This document shows positions 12,689 through 20,523 of a stretch of DNA of 64,000 nucleotides, one piece after another (position 1 is the stretch's first letter; every line of letters starts with the position of its first letter). The notes below the pieces were generated by a model, which saw nothing but the letters and a program-made list of their open reading frames with translations, was not told the origin of the DNA and searched no databases. A program made the position numbers and the translations under genes. Source of the stretch: a virus. The DNA lies in IMG/VR virus record IMGVR_UViG_3300042806_000299, positions 1 through 64,000 of that record; one strand, written 5' to 3'.

Positions 12689-13723
12689 ATGAAAACAGCC
12701 CTAGTGTTTGGTGCAGGTGGTTTTATTGGTAGCCATATGGTTAATAGACTTAAGTCTGAAGGATATTGGGTTCGTGGTGTTGATTTAAAATTTCCAGATT
12801 TTTCAGAAACAAAAGCAGATGAATTTATTAAAAAAGATTTATCTGTCTATGAAAATATTGAAAGCGTTATACATCCCGTGGGCACAATAGCATTTGATGA
12901 AATATACCAATTTGCTGCAGATATGGGTGGAGCAGGATATATTTTTACTGGCATAAATGATTCTCAAATTATGGAAAATTCTGCACTTATAAATCTTAAT
13001 CTTTTAAGGGCTCAATCAAGATTAAACGCAAAACACGATATTAATAAAACCAAAATATTTTATTCAAGTTCTGCTTGCATGTATCCTGACTATAAGCAGT
13101 TAGATGTAAATAATCCTGGCCTTAAAGAGTCTGATGCATACCCTGCAGATCCTGACAGCGAATATGGTTGGGAAAAACTGTTTAGCGAGAGAATGTTTTT
13201 AGCCTTTAATAGAAACAATAAAATTCCTGTAGCCATTGCCAGATATCACAATATTTATGGCCCAGAAGGAACTTGGGATGGTGGAAAAGAAAAGGCCCCT
13301 GCTGCAATATGTCGTAAAGTTATACAAGCAAAAGATTCTGTAGAAATTTGGGGTGATGGAGAACAAACCCGCTCATTCTTATACATAGATGAATGCATAG
13401 AGGCAACAAGAAGACTTATGCAATCAGATTTTATTGGACCAGTTAATATTGGTTCTGAAGAAATAGTCACTATCAATCAGTTAGTAGATATTGCCTGTAG
13501 TGTTGAAGGCAAGGTTTTAAGTAAAATGCATATCTCTGGACCATTGGGTGTTAGGGGTAGAAATTCCAACAATAATCTGATTAGAGAAAAGTTAGACTGG
13601 GACTATTCTATGTCTCTTAAGAGTGGAATTGAAAAAACTTATTTTTGGATTAAAAATCAAACAGAAAAAAACCATAATTATTATAATTTTTTAGATAAAA
13701 CTAGATCAGAAACTACTATTTAA
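12689..13723 (+). CDS. gme: GDP-mannose 3,5-epimerase
   Basis: 344-residue extended short-chain dehydrogenase. N-terminal Rossmann motif FGAGGFIGSHM binds NAD. SSSACMYP (Cys130), EYGWEKL (Tyr159, Lys163) and GGKEKAPAAICRK (Lys202) match the catalytic Cys, Tyr-x3-Lys and Lys of plant GDP-D-mannose 3',5'-epimerase, which converts GDP-D-mannose to GDP-L-galactose or GDP-L-gulose. RFHNIYGP-like ARYHNIYGP and GDGEQTRSFLYIDEC also match. GAGGAAG ribosome-binding site. Partner genes are the fucosyltransferase-like and sulfotransferase genes. The high similarity of motifs makes this the best identified enzyme of the block. Confidence 0.85.
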   Translation: MKTALVFGAGGFIGSHMVNRLKSEGYWVRGVDLKFPDFSETKADEFIKKDLSVYENIESVIHPVGTIAFDEIYQFAADMGGAGYIFTGINDSQIMENSALINLNLLRAQSRLNAKHDINKTKIFYSSSACMYPDYKQLDVNNPGLKESDAYPADPDSEYGWEKLFSERMFLAFNRNNKIPVAIARYHNIYGPEGTWDGGKEKAPAAICRKVIQAKDSVEIWGDGEQTRSFLYIDECIEATRRLMQSDFIGPVNIGSEEIVTINQLVDIACSVEGKVLSKMHISGPLGVRGRNSNNNLIREKLDWDYSMSLKSGIEKTYFWIKNQTEKNHNYYNFLDKTRSETTI

Positions 13724-14515
13724 ATGAATAAAAAATTATATTTTTTGCATATACCAAAAACTGGTGGAACATCAGTAAATAAACAACTTTTAGATAGTTT
13801 TGATAAAACTGAAATAAAAAAATATCCTCCATCACAACCACCACACAAAGACAATATGGATGAATACTCTTATATTACTGGTCATCTTGGAAGATACCCT
13901 ATTGAAAAAATAAAAGACGTAGATGTTGCATGTTTATTTAGAGAACCTGTAAACAGATCTATTAGCACATTTCTTTATATCTATGATAGATTTTTATTTG
14001 CATCACCTGAGTATTCAAAAATTGATAATTTTATAGATAAAGCAAGATATTATTTGTTTAAAGACGAAAGGTTTGTTAATCATAGAAATCTTCAGACACT
14101 GTTTATTTCTTCTACCCCTAAAATGATTACTTCAATAGACAAAGATGGTGATAATACTTTGAGAAAAGAATTTAATACTACGTGGGGTTTTGAGGATTCC
14201 GTTTTAGATTTAGATGTAGCAAAAAAACATATAGATAGTTTTAAAATTATTGGCACTTTAGAAAAACATTCTGAATTTATGCAAGAAATAAATGCTTGGT
14301 TTTTAAAAAATTATGAAGTAGATCTAGGTGTTAACAAAAAAAATCAAGTTTTTAATAAGACGCTTGTTGAGCATAATGGAGAAAAATATACTCCAAAAAT
14401 AATAATGGAAATGCTTACAAAACAAGAATTAGAAAAAATATTAGAGTTAAACAGTATTGATTTTGAAATTTACAACTATGTTCTTTCTAAAAAAAATAGC
14501 CCCACCCATAATTGA
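13724..14515 (+). CDS. Sulfotransferase family protein
   Basis: 263 residues. Starts MNKKLYFLHIPKTGGTSV: the IPKTGGTS loop binds the 5'-phosphosulfate of PAPS. ACLFREPVNRSISTFLYI supplies the 3'-phosphate-binding Arg/Ser motif. This identifies the carbohydrate sulfotransferase (Sulfotransfer_2) family. Likely adds sulfate to a glycan made or edited by the neighbouring enzymes, with PAPS from the host. ATG follows the epimerase stop directly. Its TGA lies in the loop/arm of the minus-strand terminator. Confidence 0.75.
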   Translation: MNKKLYFLHIPKTGGTSVNKQLLDSFDKTEIKKYPPSQPPHKDNMDEYSYITGHLGRYPIEKIKDVDVACLFREPVNRSISTFLYIYDRFLFASPEYSKIDNFIDKARYYLFKDERFVNHRNLQTLFISSTPKMITSIDKDGDNTLRKEFNTTWGFEDSVLDLDVAKKHIDSFKIIGTLEKHSEFMQEINAWFLKNYEVDLGVNKKNQVFNKTLVEHNGEKYTPKIIMEMLTKQELEKILELNSIDFEIYNYVLSKKNSPTHN

Positions 14516-14522
14516 GTGAGGC
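14489..14522 (-). terminator. Terminator of the minus-strand lysozyme gene
   Basis: On the minus strand, stem GCCTCACTC with GGGTGGGGC (9 bp, two G-U pairs), 6-nt loop, then a U-rich tract. On the plus strand the same bases give C-A mismatches, so it works mainly leftward. It overlaps the last codons of the sulfotransferase gene. Confidence 0.75.
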
Positions 14523-14532
14523 ATATTTTTTA

Positions 14533-15093
14533 TTATTTAGGAAATTTATTCATCCACATTTGGGTCTTTGGAGTTATGCCTTTCCAAGAAGACCAATCAT
14601 CTCCACCCTTTGTCATATAATATGCAATCTCTGCATTTTTTACGGGATTAAATAGTTCAGCATTAGAGTCAAGATCAAACTTTTCTCTACGGTCTGGACC
14701 AAGGGAATCAATCATATTAATTTGAAACATGCCATAAGATGAATCACCAGTTTCATGGTTGCCGTTAAAAGCCAATGGTCTTCCATTAGACTCTTTTTTA
14801 GCAACTGCCCAAGCAACAACAAGGTCTTTGCCCTTGAAGCCTACTAGTGAAAGCAGTTCCTTTAGTTCTAAATCAGTAAGAGAAACCTTGTTTTCAAAAC
14901 TCTCTAGTTTTTTTGCCTTAGAAACCAAAAAAACCTCTTTCGAGGTAGTTTCCGATGTCTGGGCCTGTTTCAGGCTAAGGTTGTTTTTAGTATCAAAATC
15001 TGAAGAAGCATTAGCGTTAGAGGTAACCGCTAATAACAATACGATACTGAGTGTGCTAATGATCTCTTTGTTTCTTTCGATAAATTTAATCAT
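14533..15093 (-). CDS. Secreted lysozyme/transglycosylase-like protein
   Basis: 186 residues from MIKFIERNKEI; the start is set by AAGGAGG six bases upstream. N-terminal signal peptide with a hydrophobic core (about residues 10-22) and an ANA-S cleavage site. A spacer with many Ser/Thr/Lys follows, then a lysozyme-like domain: WAVAKKESNGRP holds the catalytic Glu (101), GDSSYGMFQINM and FNPVKNAEIAYYM complete the SLT motifs. Similar to actinobacterial resuscitation/SLT domain proteins. It is the only gene on the minus strand in the fibre region, with own promoter, leader hairpin and terminator. May act as signal-exported endolysin, or as a wall-remodelling protein acquired from a host. Confidence 0.75.
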   Translation of the reverse strand: MIKFIERNKEIISTLSIVLLLAVTSNANASSDFDTKNNLSLKQAQTSETTSKEVFLVSKAKKLESFENKVSLTDLELKELLSLVGFKGKDLVVAWAVAKKESNGRPLAFNGNHETGDSSYGMFQINMIDSLGPDRREKFDLDSNAELFNPVKNAEIAYYMTKGGDDWSSWKGITPKTQMWMNKFPK

Positions 15094-15115
15094 AGTTTCC
15101 TCCTTAGAAAACAAT

Positions 15116-15133
15116 AACACCTTGGTAGGTGTT
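15116..15133 (-). promoter_or_regulatory. 5'-terminal hairpin of the lysozyme mRNA
   Basis: Perfect 7-bp stem AACACCT/AGGTGTT with a 4-nt loop, positioned right at the predicted transcript start (about 15134). A 5' hairpin can protect mRNA from 5'-dependent decay or serve as a regulator site. Confidence 0.5.
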
Positions 15134-15140
15134 ACTACTA

Positions 15141-15169
15141 AGTATATCATGAGATTTTTCAAAAAGCAA
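15141..15169 (-). promoter_or_regulatory. Promoter of the minus-strand lysozyme gene
   Basis: On the minus strand: TTGCTT, 17-bp spacer, TATACT with TGA in front. Divergent from the plus-strand promoter at 15180. Confidence 0.7.
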
Positions 15170-15179
15170 CTTTATGACA

Positions 15180-15188
15180 TGGTATAAT
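15180..15188 (+). promoter_or_regulatory. Promoter of the second fibre block
   Basis: TGGTATAAT; the hexamer ends 9 nt before ATG 15198. The longer in-frame start at 15174 would lie upstream of the transcript start. Confidence 0.65.
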
Positions 15189-15197
15189 AAAATTACT

Positions 15198-15728
15198 ATG
15201 GCATCAGGCAATACAAATGACGGTATATTTAATTTACCATTTCCAGTACTAGACGATCCAGTAAATGTTCACAAGGATATTGAGGCACTTGCTGATAGAC
15301 TAAAAATTGTGCTGCCACCACTGGGAATATCAGCATTTCAGTTGGGCGTGATAAATAAAAGCGGTCAATCATTAAACGCAGGACATCCTGTATATATAAC
15401 TGGATATTCAACAAAACCAGAAATATCTTATGCCACACAATCAACAGTTGGTCCAATTTTAGGTTTATTAAAACAACCACTTGCAAACAATGCTGAAGGA
15501 ATAGTTGTAGTTGCTGGAGTTATGGAAAATATTAACTTAAGTTCTGGTAGTTATGTAAATGGCAATCCAGTTTATGTTGGAGTATCTGGTGGCCTTACTG
15601 GAACTAGACCTGCTACTGGAAATGCCACCGCTGTTGGAGTTGTTGCAGCAACTGGGGCTAATGGAATTTTAATTGTTCAAGCAAAAGGTAACGGAACTTG
15701 GCAAGCACTTAAAGACGGAATGTCTTAA
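15198..15728 (+). CDS. 176-residue fibre-block virion protein
   Basis: MASGNTNDGIFNLPFPVLDDPVNVHKDI, a helix (IEALADRLKIVLPP), then a beta-rich half with KSGQSLNAGHPVYITGYS, GVMENINLSSGSYVNGNPVYV and GVSGGLTGTRPAT. The repeated 'aG.pVyi..y' strands resemble small fibre-tip/decoration proteins. Receptor or structural role is inferred from its place at the head of the second fibre block. Confidence 0.6.
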   Translation: MASGNTNDGIFNLPFPVLDDPVNVHKDIEALADRLKIVLPPLGISAFQLGVINKSGQSLNAGHPVYITGYSTKPEISYATQSTVGPILGLLKQPLANNAEGIVVVAGVMENINLSSGSYVNGNPVYVGVSGGLTGTRPATGNATAVGVVAATGANGILIVQAKGNGTWQALKDGMS

Positions 15729-15731
15729 GCG

Positions 15732-15740
15732 TGGTATAAT
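15732..15740 (+). promoter_or_regulatory. Leaderless-type promoter
   Basis: TGGTATAAT; the hexamer ends 6 nt before ATG 15747. Confidence 0.7.
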
Positions 15741-15746
15741 TTTACA

Positions 15747-16157
15747 ATGGCAACTCTAAGAGGATCTCAAACATCATACGACATAGGAAACAAACCTCCT
15801 ACAGTTATTTGGACTGTTGTCCGTGGAGATACTTCTGGTTTTAAAGTTTATGTAACTGATGATGCTAAAGTGCCTTTGATTTTAAAGGGTCCTGGATCTG
15901 AATGGGATATTGCTATGAAGATTAAAAGACCAACCTCAACCCCTGGAGTTATTACAGATGCTGCTACAACAATTATGGCATTACAACCAAGAGCAGATGA
16001 AGATGATCTTGTAGGAGAGTTTACAGTTTGGCTTACAGCAGAAGAATCCAATGTCTTGCAGACAGGAGACATCTTTGATATTCAGGTTAGCGATCCATCA
16101 AGAGTTTGGACAGTTTGCCAGGGCAGCATGAAGATTCTTGAAGATGTAACAGACTAA
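15747..16157 (+). CDS. Virion-associated 'RGDT' domain protein 3
   Basis: 136 residues; VIWTVVRGDTSGFKVYVTDD aligns with the gene at 4288. Beta sandwich with EWDIAMKIKRP, GEFTVWLTAEESNVL and FDIQVSDPSRVWTVCQGS. Same N-terminal docking domain class as BppU-type baseplate proteins. Its stop overlaps the next ATG (TAATG). One of three paralogs spread over both fibre blocks, suggesting repeated use of one docking solution. Confidence 0.65.
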   Translation: MATLRGSQTSYDIGNKPPTVIWTVVRGDTSGFKVYVTDDAKVPLILKGPGSEWDIAMKIKRPTSTPGVITDAATTIMALQPRADEDDLVGEFTVWLTAEESNVLQTGDIFDIQVSDPSRVWTVCQGSMKILEDVTD

Positions 16158-16381
16158 TGGCAACATCAGTAATACTTGATAGCCTACAAAACAAAACAGA
16201 AAAAATATTTCCAATAGACTATCCATTAGTTCAAATAGAAAATTTTACAAGAAACACTTTAGTTACAGACATACTTCCTTTTAGAGTTAAGTTTTCAGCA
16301 ATTCAAATTGTGGCTATTGGTCTTGGAAATACTCCAGGAATTCCGCTACAAGTTATTGGATATAGCAACTACATTCTCTAA
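16157..16381 (+). CDS. 74-residue hypothetical protein
   Basis: MATSVILDSLQNKTEKIFPI then beta strands ending GIPLQVIGYSNYIL. Coupled to the previous stop. A small beta protein of the fibre block; family not recognised. An overlapping frame (16308-16490) is a shadow and was ignored. Confidence 0.55.
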   Translation: MATSVILDSLQNKTEKIFPIDYPLVQIENFTRNTLVTDILPFRVKFSAIQIVAIGLGNTPGIPLQVIGYSNYIL

Positions 16382-16399
16382 TAAATTTATTAAAATAGG

Positions 16400-16408
16400 T
16401 GTTATAAT
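16400..16408 (+). promoter_or_regulatory. Leaderless-type promoter
   Basis: TGTTATAAT; the hexamer ends 6 nt before ATG 16415. Confidence 0.7.
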
Positions 16409-16414
16409 TACCAC

Positions 16415-16861
16415 ATGGCTAAAATATCAATCGCAGGAGTTAAAAGTCTATTTCAAACAGGTGATAGACCAACTCAAGAAAATTACGTAGATTTAATCGA
16501 TACCACATCTGCCCAATCAACAGACTTAGGTTCTGCAGGTAATAATGAAATCACAATCAACGGAATTGAGAACGTAACTGTTATTGATGACTTTGATGCA
16601 ACAGCATGGCGCATGGTTAAGTATATTGTTTCAATATCAAAAACCACTGCAGGGCAAAACAAATTTTATGCAACAGAATTAACAGTTCTTGTTGACGGTA
16701 CAAATCTAAATGTTACCGAATATGGAACTATCGACAATGATGGGAATATTGGCACCATTAATGTCTCCCGCACTGGAAATACCGTGGCCTTAACAGTCAC
16801 TCCAGTAAGCGGTATTACACCTATAACAGTTCGTTATGCACGAATTGGATTAAAGGCTTAA
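16415..16861 (+). CDS. 148-residue short fibre protein
   Basis: N-terminus MAKISIAGVKSLFQTGDRPTQENYVDL is the short 'GDxPTxxDF' type element common in phage fibres. C-terminal 95 residues (KYIVSISKTTAGQNKFYATE ... NVTEYG ... ARIGLKA) resemble the C-terminus of the next, much longer fibre (EFLVRVGAGANTEMSKVLLT ... AITEYG). Probably the same tip domain on a short and a long stalk. Confidence 0.65.
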   Translation: MAKISIAGVKSLFQTGDRPTQENYVDLIDTTSAQSTDLGSAGNNEITINGIENVTVIDDFDATAWRMVKYIVSISKTTAGQNKFYATELTVLVDGTNLNVTEYGTIDNDGNIGTINVSRTGNTVALTVTPVSGITPITVRYARIGLKA

Positions 16862-16874
16862 GGAGATATAAAAA

Positions 16875-18719
16875 ATGGCAACAGTAAATAAAAATTTCAA
16901 GGTAAAAAATGGCCTTGTCGTTGAAGGTTCAACAGCAACCGTCAATGGAAACAACGTACTTGTAGAAACAGCGTCAGATCAATACATTATTGATTTAATT
17001 GGTGGAGAAACACTTGTTACCTCCGTTGAATCAACACAGATGGAAGTTATTTCTGGCGAACTAAATATTAAGTCAGGCGTATTTGATGTATCAGGAGCAG
17101 CAGCAGCAGCACAGTCTGCAGCAGCATCAGACGCTACTACAAAAGCAGCAAATGCTAAGTCAGAGGCAATCTCTGCAGCAGCAGCAGATGCAACAAGCAA
17201 AGCAAACGCAGCACAAGCAGCAGCAGAAGGAACAGCAGCATCAGCACTTAGTTCTGCAATTAGCACAGAGGTTTCAAACCGTAATACAGCAATTTCAACT
17301 GCAGTAAGTACATTAGTAGACGGTGCACCAGACCTTCTTAATACATTAAATGAATTAGCAGCAGCAATTAATGACGATGCTAATTACACAACAACACTTA
17401 CATCAGCATTAGCAACAAAGGCACCACTTGCTTCTCCAGAACTTACTGGAGTTCCAACAGCACCTACTGCAGCAGCAAACACTAATACAACTCAGATTGC
17501 AACTACAGCATTTGCTAAGGCAGAAGCAGATGCAGCAGAGGCTGCAGCAATTGCACACGCAGATGCTCTAACAACATCTGATGTAGCAGAAGGAACATCA
17601 CAATATTTCACAGATGCTCGTGCTAAGTCTTCAGCAGCAGACCTTTTGGTTGGTGCAACAAAGACTAACATTACAATTACAGGAACAGGTTCAGGACTTA
17701 CTATTACCGCAGAAAACGGTGTAGCAGATTCTACAACATCTGACTTAGCAGAAGGTTCAAATCTTTACTTTACAAATGCTCGTGCAATATCTGCAACAGC
17801 AGCATCATACGATGTATTAGGTGCAGCATCAGCAGCACAATCTGCAGCAGCAACAGACGCTACTAATAAGGTAGCAGCAGAAGCAGCACTTAGAATATCA
17901 GGAGATGCAGCATCAGTTGCAACAGCAGCAGCAGATGCAACTACTAAGGCAAACAATGCAGCATCAGCAGCAAACAGTTACACAGATGGAAAAATTGCAA
18001 CAGAAGTTACAGATCGTAATAATGCTATTTCATCTGCAATCTCAACAGAAGTTTCAAATCGTAATACAGCAATTAGTACAGCAGTATCAGGTCTTGTAGA
18101 TGGAGCACCAGCACTTCTAGACACTCTTAATGAGTTGGCTTTAGCACTTGGTGATTCACCAGACACAATTACAAGTCTTACAACTCTTGTTGGAACTAAG
18201 GCTCCATTAGCATCACCAGAATTGACTGGCGTACCTACAGCCCCAACAGCAGCAGCAGATACAAGTACAACCCAGATTGCTACTACAGCATTTGCTAAAG
18301 CAGAGGCTGATGCAGCCCAAGCAGCAGCAGAAGCAACTGCAGCAGCAGCCAACACAGCACAAGAAAATGGTACAACACCATTTACAGCATTAAATATTAA
18401 TTCAGTTGCTAAGCAAGTTGCAGCAACACTATCAGTACCAACAGCAGGAGTTCAGACAGCCTATTCATGGGCTAAGGCTGATTTCCGTTCAGCAGAATTC
18501 CTTGTAAGAGTTGGCGCTGGAGCAAATACTGAGATGTCAAAGGTACTTTTGACACTTGACACTTCAGATAACATTGCAATCACAGAGTACGGAATTGTGT
18601 CAACAAATGTTGCACTATCAACAGTTTCTGCAGCAATATCAGGAAGTAATGTTGAATTAAAGGTAACAACTTTAAACAATACTTCAGTGATTACTGTTAT
18701 GGGAACATTGATTAAGTAG
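16875..18719 (+). CDS. Long Ala-rich tail fibre protein
   Basis: 614 residues; AGGAGAT ribosome-binding site. N-terminal VNKNFKVKNGLVVEGSTA is an oligomerisation motif shared with the gene at 18754. Two internal near-copies follow, each with an Ala-rich coiled segment (AAAAQSAAASDATTKAANAK), STEVSNRNTAISTAVS, APDLLNTLNELAAAI and SPELTGVPTAPTAAANTNT. The C-terminal tip domain is shared with the 148-residue protein. Alternating coiled coil and 'ELTG.P.aPT' units are typical of long side-fibre stalks. The second copy begins near residue 310. Confidence 0.75.
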   Translation: MATVNKNFKVKNGLVVEGSTATVNGNNVLVETASDQYIIDLIGGETLVTSVESTQMEVISGELNIKSGVFDVSGAAAAAQSAAASDATTKAANAKSEAISAAAADATSKANAAQAAAEGTAASALSSAISTEVSNRNTAISTAVSTLVDGAPDLLNTLNELAAAINDDANYTTTLTSALATKAPLASPELTGVPTAPTAAANTNTTQIATTAFAKAEADAAEAAAIAHADALTTSDVAEGTSQYFTDARAKSSAADLLVGATKTNITITGTGSGLTITAENGVADSTTSDLAEGSNLYFTNARAISATAASYDVLGAASAAQSAAATDATNKVAAEAALRISGDAASVATAAADATTKANNAASAANSYTDGKIATEVTDRNNAISSAISTEVSNRNTAISTAVSGLVDGAPALLDTLNELALALGDSPDTITSLTTLVGTKAPLASPELTGVPTAPTAAADTSTTQIATTAFAKAEADAAQAAAEATAAAANTAQENGTTPFTALNINSVAKQVAATLSVPTAGVQTAYSWAKADFRSAEFLVRVGAGANTEMSKVLLTLDTSDNIAITEYGIVSTNVALSTVSAAISGSNVELKVTTLNNTSVITVMGTLIK

Positions 18720-18753
18720 TAAAAAATAAAATAGTTTGAAAAAGGAGCAGTAA

Positions 18754-19209
18754 ATGGCAACAGATAACAAAGACTTTAAGGTCAAGAATGGACTAGCCGT
18801 AGCAAACGGCGGTATATTCGGTGGTACTGTAACAGTAGCCGCTCCTACTCAAAACACACATGCAGCAACAAAACAATATGTAGATGAAAAAGAAATATTA
18901 GTTGCTACAGAAAGTTCAGCACCTGAATCAGCAGTAAATGGTCAACTGTATATTGACACTGTCTCTCAGAGACTTGCTTTTTATATAGATGGAACATGGC
19001 ATACACTGACAACATTTAATGATATACAAGATATTCCACAACACATTCACGATACAGCAATCGATGGAACTGGATTCATAGTAAGCCAATACCAAGATGC
19101 TGGTTATTATAATGATGCAAGCAGTACACCAGTTGACGCTGGAAACTACAATACCAATTCATGGACAGTAACATGGGATGGCGGATTAGCAGTAGATAAC
19201 TTCAATTAA
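18754..19209 (+). CDS. 151-residue fibre protein
   Basis: MATDNKDFKVKNGLAVANGG matches the N-terminus of the long fibre at 16875, then THAATKQYVDEKE (a common fibre helix), NGQLYIDTVSQRLAFYIDGT and a C-terminal aromatic-rich DAGYYNDASSTPVDAGNYN. AAAGGAG ribosome-binding site. Probably a short fibre or adaptor that shares the docking domain with the long fibre. Confidence 0.65.
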   Translation: MATDNKDFKVKNGLAVANGGIFGGTVTVAAPTQNTHAATKQYVDEKEILVATESSAPESAVNGQLYIDTVSQRLAFYIDGTWHTLTTFNDIQDIPQHIHDTAIDGTGFIVSQYQDAGYYNDASSTPVDAGNYNTNSWTVTWDGGLAVDNFN

Positions 19210-19215
19210 AAATGA

Positions 19216-19224
19216 TGTTATAAT
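19216..19224 (+). promoter_or_regulatory. Extended -10 promoter
   Basis: TGTTATAAT, 41 nt before ATG 19266, with an AAGGAG ribosome-binding site in the leader. Confidence 0.6.
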
Positions 19225-19265
19225 AAGATAAGTAATTGGGCAGCCCCCATAAGGAGAAATAAAAT

Positions 19266-20489
19266 ATGGCAACAAGAATGCAACAGCGCAGAGGTACTGC
19301 AGCACAATGGACATCAGCAGATCCAATTTTGGCAGCAGGAGAAATTGGTTTTGAGTCCGATACTGGACAATTTAAAATTGGTGATGGAGTCAACCACTGG
19401 GAAGAACTGTCATATTTTAAAAACTTAGAAGACCTTGGCGGATCACTTGAGGACTATATTTTAGTAACTTCAAGAGCACAGGCAAATGGTGTAGCAACAC
19501 TTGACGCAGCAGGAAAAATCCCTGTAGCACAACTAGGAAACCTAATTGATGGAGCACCAGATGCTCTAAACACTTTAAATGAATTAGCAGCAGCAATTTC
19601 AGATGATGCAACATTTGCATCAACCATGGTGTCTGCTTTAGCACAAAAGGCTTCATCAGCATCAGTAGATAGCCACACTAACGCAACAACAGGAATTCAC
19701 GGTATTCCAGACACAGCACTATTAGCAACAAAGACTTATGCAGATACTGCAGTAAGTAACCATGAAGCAGATACAACATCAGTTCACGGAATTGCAGATA
19801 CATCAGCACTAGCAACAAAAAATTATGCAGATTCAGCAGTATCAACACACAACTCAGACACAACAGATGTTCATGGAATTGCAGATACTTCACTCCTAGC
19901 ACTAAAGTCAGAGGTTGCAGCAGTAACAGCAACTACACTTGGTCTTGGAAACGTAAATAATACAGCAGATGCATCAAAGCCAGTATCTACAGCACAGGCT
20001 GCAGCAATCGCAACTGCTAAGTCAGAAGCAATTGCAGATGCAACAGCACAGGTAACCGCAGTAATTGCATCAGCACCAGGAGCACTTGATACTCTTGACG
20101 AACTAGCAGCAGCCCTTGGAGATGACGCAAACTTTGCATCATCAGTAACAACTAGCCTTGGGTTAAAAGTAGATTCTTTAACACCAATTTCACAGAAGAC
20201 AACATCATACACACTTTCATCACTAACCGAAAGAGACGATCTAATTGAAATGGGTTCAGCATCAGCAATGACTCTTACAATCCCAACAGATGCAACTCTA
20301 AACTTCCCAATTGGAACTTCTATTGATATTCTTCAAACTGGAGCGGGACAAGTAACAATTGCCCCAGTATCAGGAACAGTTACAGTTAATGCAACCCCTG
20401 GCTTGAAACTTCGTACACAATGGTCATCTGCAACTCTCTTAAAGAGAGCAGAAAATACATGGGTTGTGTTCGGCGACTTGACAGCGTAA
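19266..20489 (+). CDS. Tail fibre protein with RxQxRRGTAAQW N-terminus
   Basis: 407 residues. N-terminal MATRMQQRRGTAAQWTSADP plus LAAGEIGFESDTGQFKIGDG is a well-known phage fibre/tropism-protein N-terminal domain. The middle repeats HxxxTTxVHGIxDTxALATK about four times (residues 135-210, coiled-coil stalk), then GNVNNTADASKPVSTAQAAA and LDTLDELAAALGDDANF. C-terminal tip domain (residues 315-407) is shared with the fibre at 7841. AAGGAG ribosome-binding site. No reverse transcriptase or template repeat is present, so it is not a diversity-generating target. Confidence 0.8.
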   Translation: MATRMQQRRGTAAQWTSADPILAAGEIGFESDTGQFKIGDGVNHWEELSYFKNLEDLGGSLEDYILVTSRAQANGVATLDAAGKIPVAQLGNLIDGAPDALNTLNELAAAISDDATFASTMVSALAQKASSASVDSHTNATTGIHGIPDTALLATKTYADTAVSNHEADTTSVHGIADTSALATKNYADSAVSTHNSDTTDVHGIADTSLLALKSEVAAVTATTLGLGNVNNTADASKPVSTAQAAAIATAKSEAIADATAQVTAVIASAPGALDTLDELAAALGDDANFASSVTTSLGLKVDSLTPISQKTTSYTLSSLTERDDLIEMGSASAMTLTIPTDATLNFPIGTSIDILQTGAGQVTIAPVSGTVTVNATPGLKLRTQWSSATLLKRAENTWVVFGDLTA

Positions 20490-20523
20490 TACAAAATTTA
20501 ACAAGAAATTAGGAGATTAAAAA

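Noticed and set aside
14759-15187. Plus-strand 142-residue frame
   Set aside because: Antisense to the lysozyme gene; it ignores the clear signal peptide, lysozyme motifs and AAGGAGG on the minus strand.
16979-18355. Several long frames opposite or out of frame in the Ala-rich fibre gene
   Set aside because: Low-complexity GCA/GCT repeats keep other frames open; the resulting Ala-, Gln- or Val-rich chains are shadows.
19266-20489. Possible diversity-generating retroelement target
   Set aside because: The N-terminus resembles tropism proteins, but there is no reverse transcriptase, no template repeat and no adenine-biased variable tip in the window.
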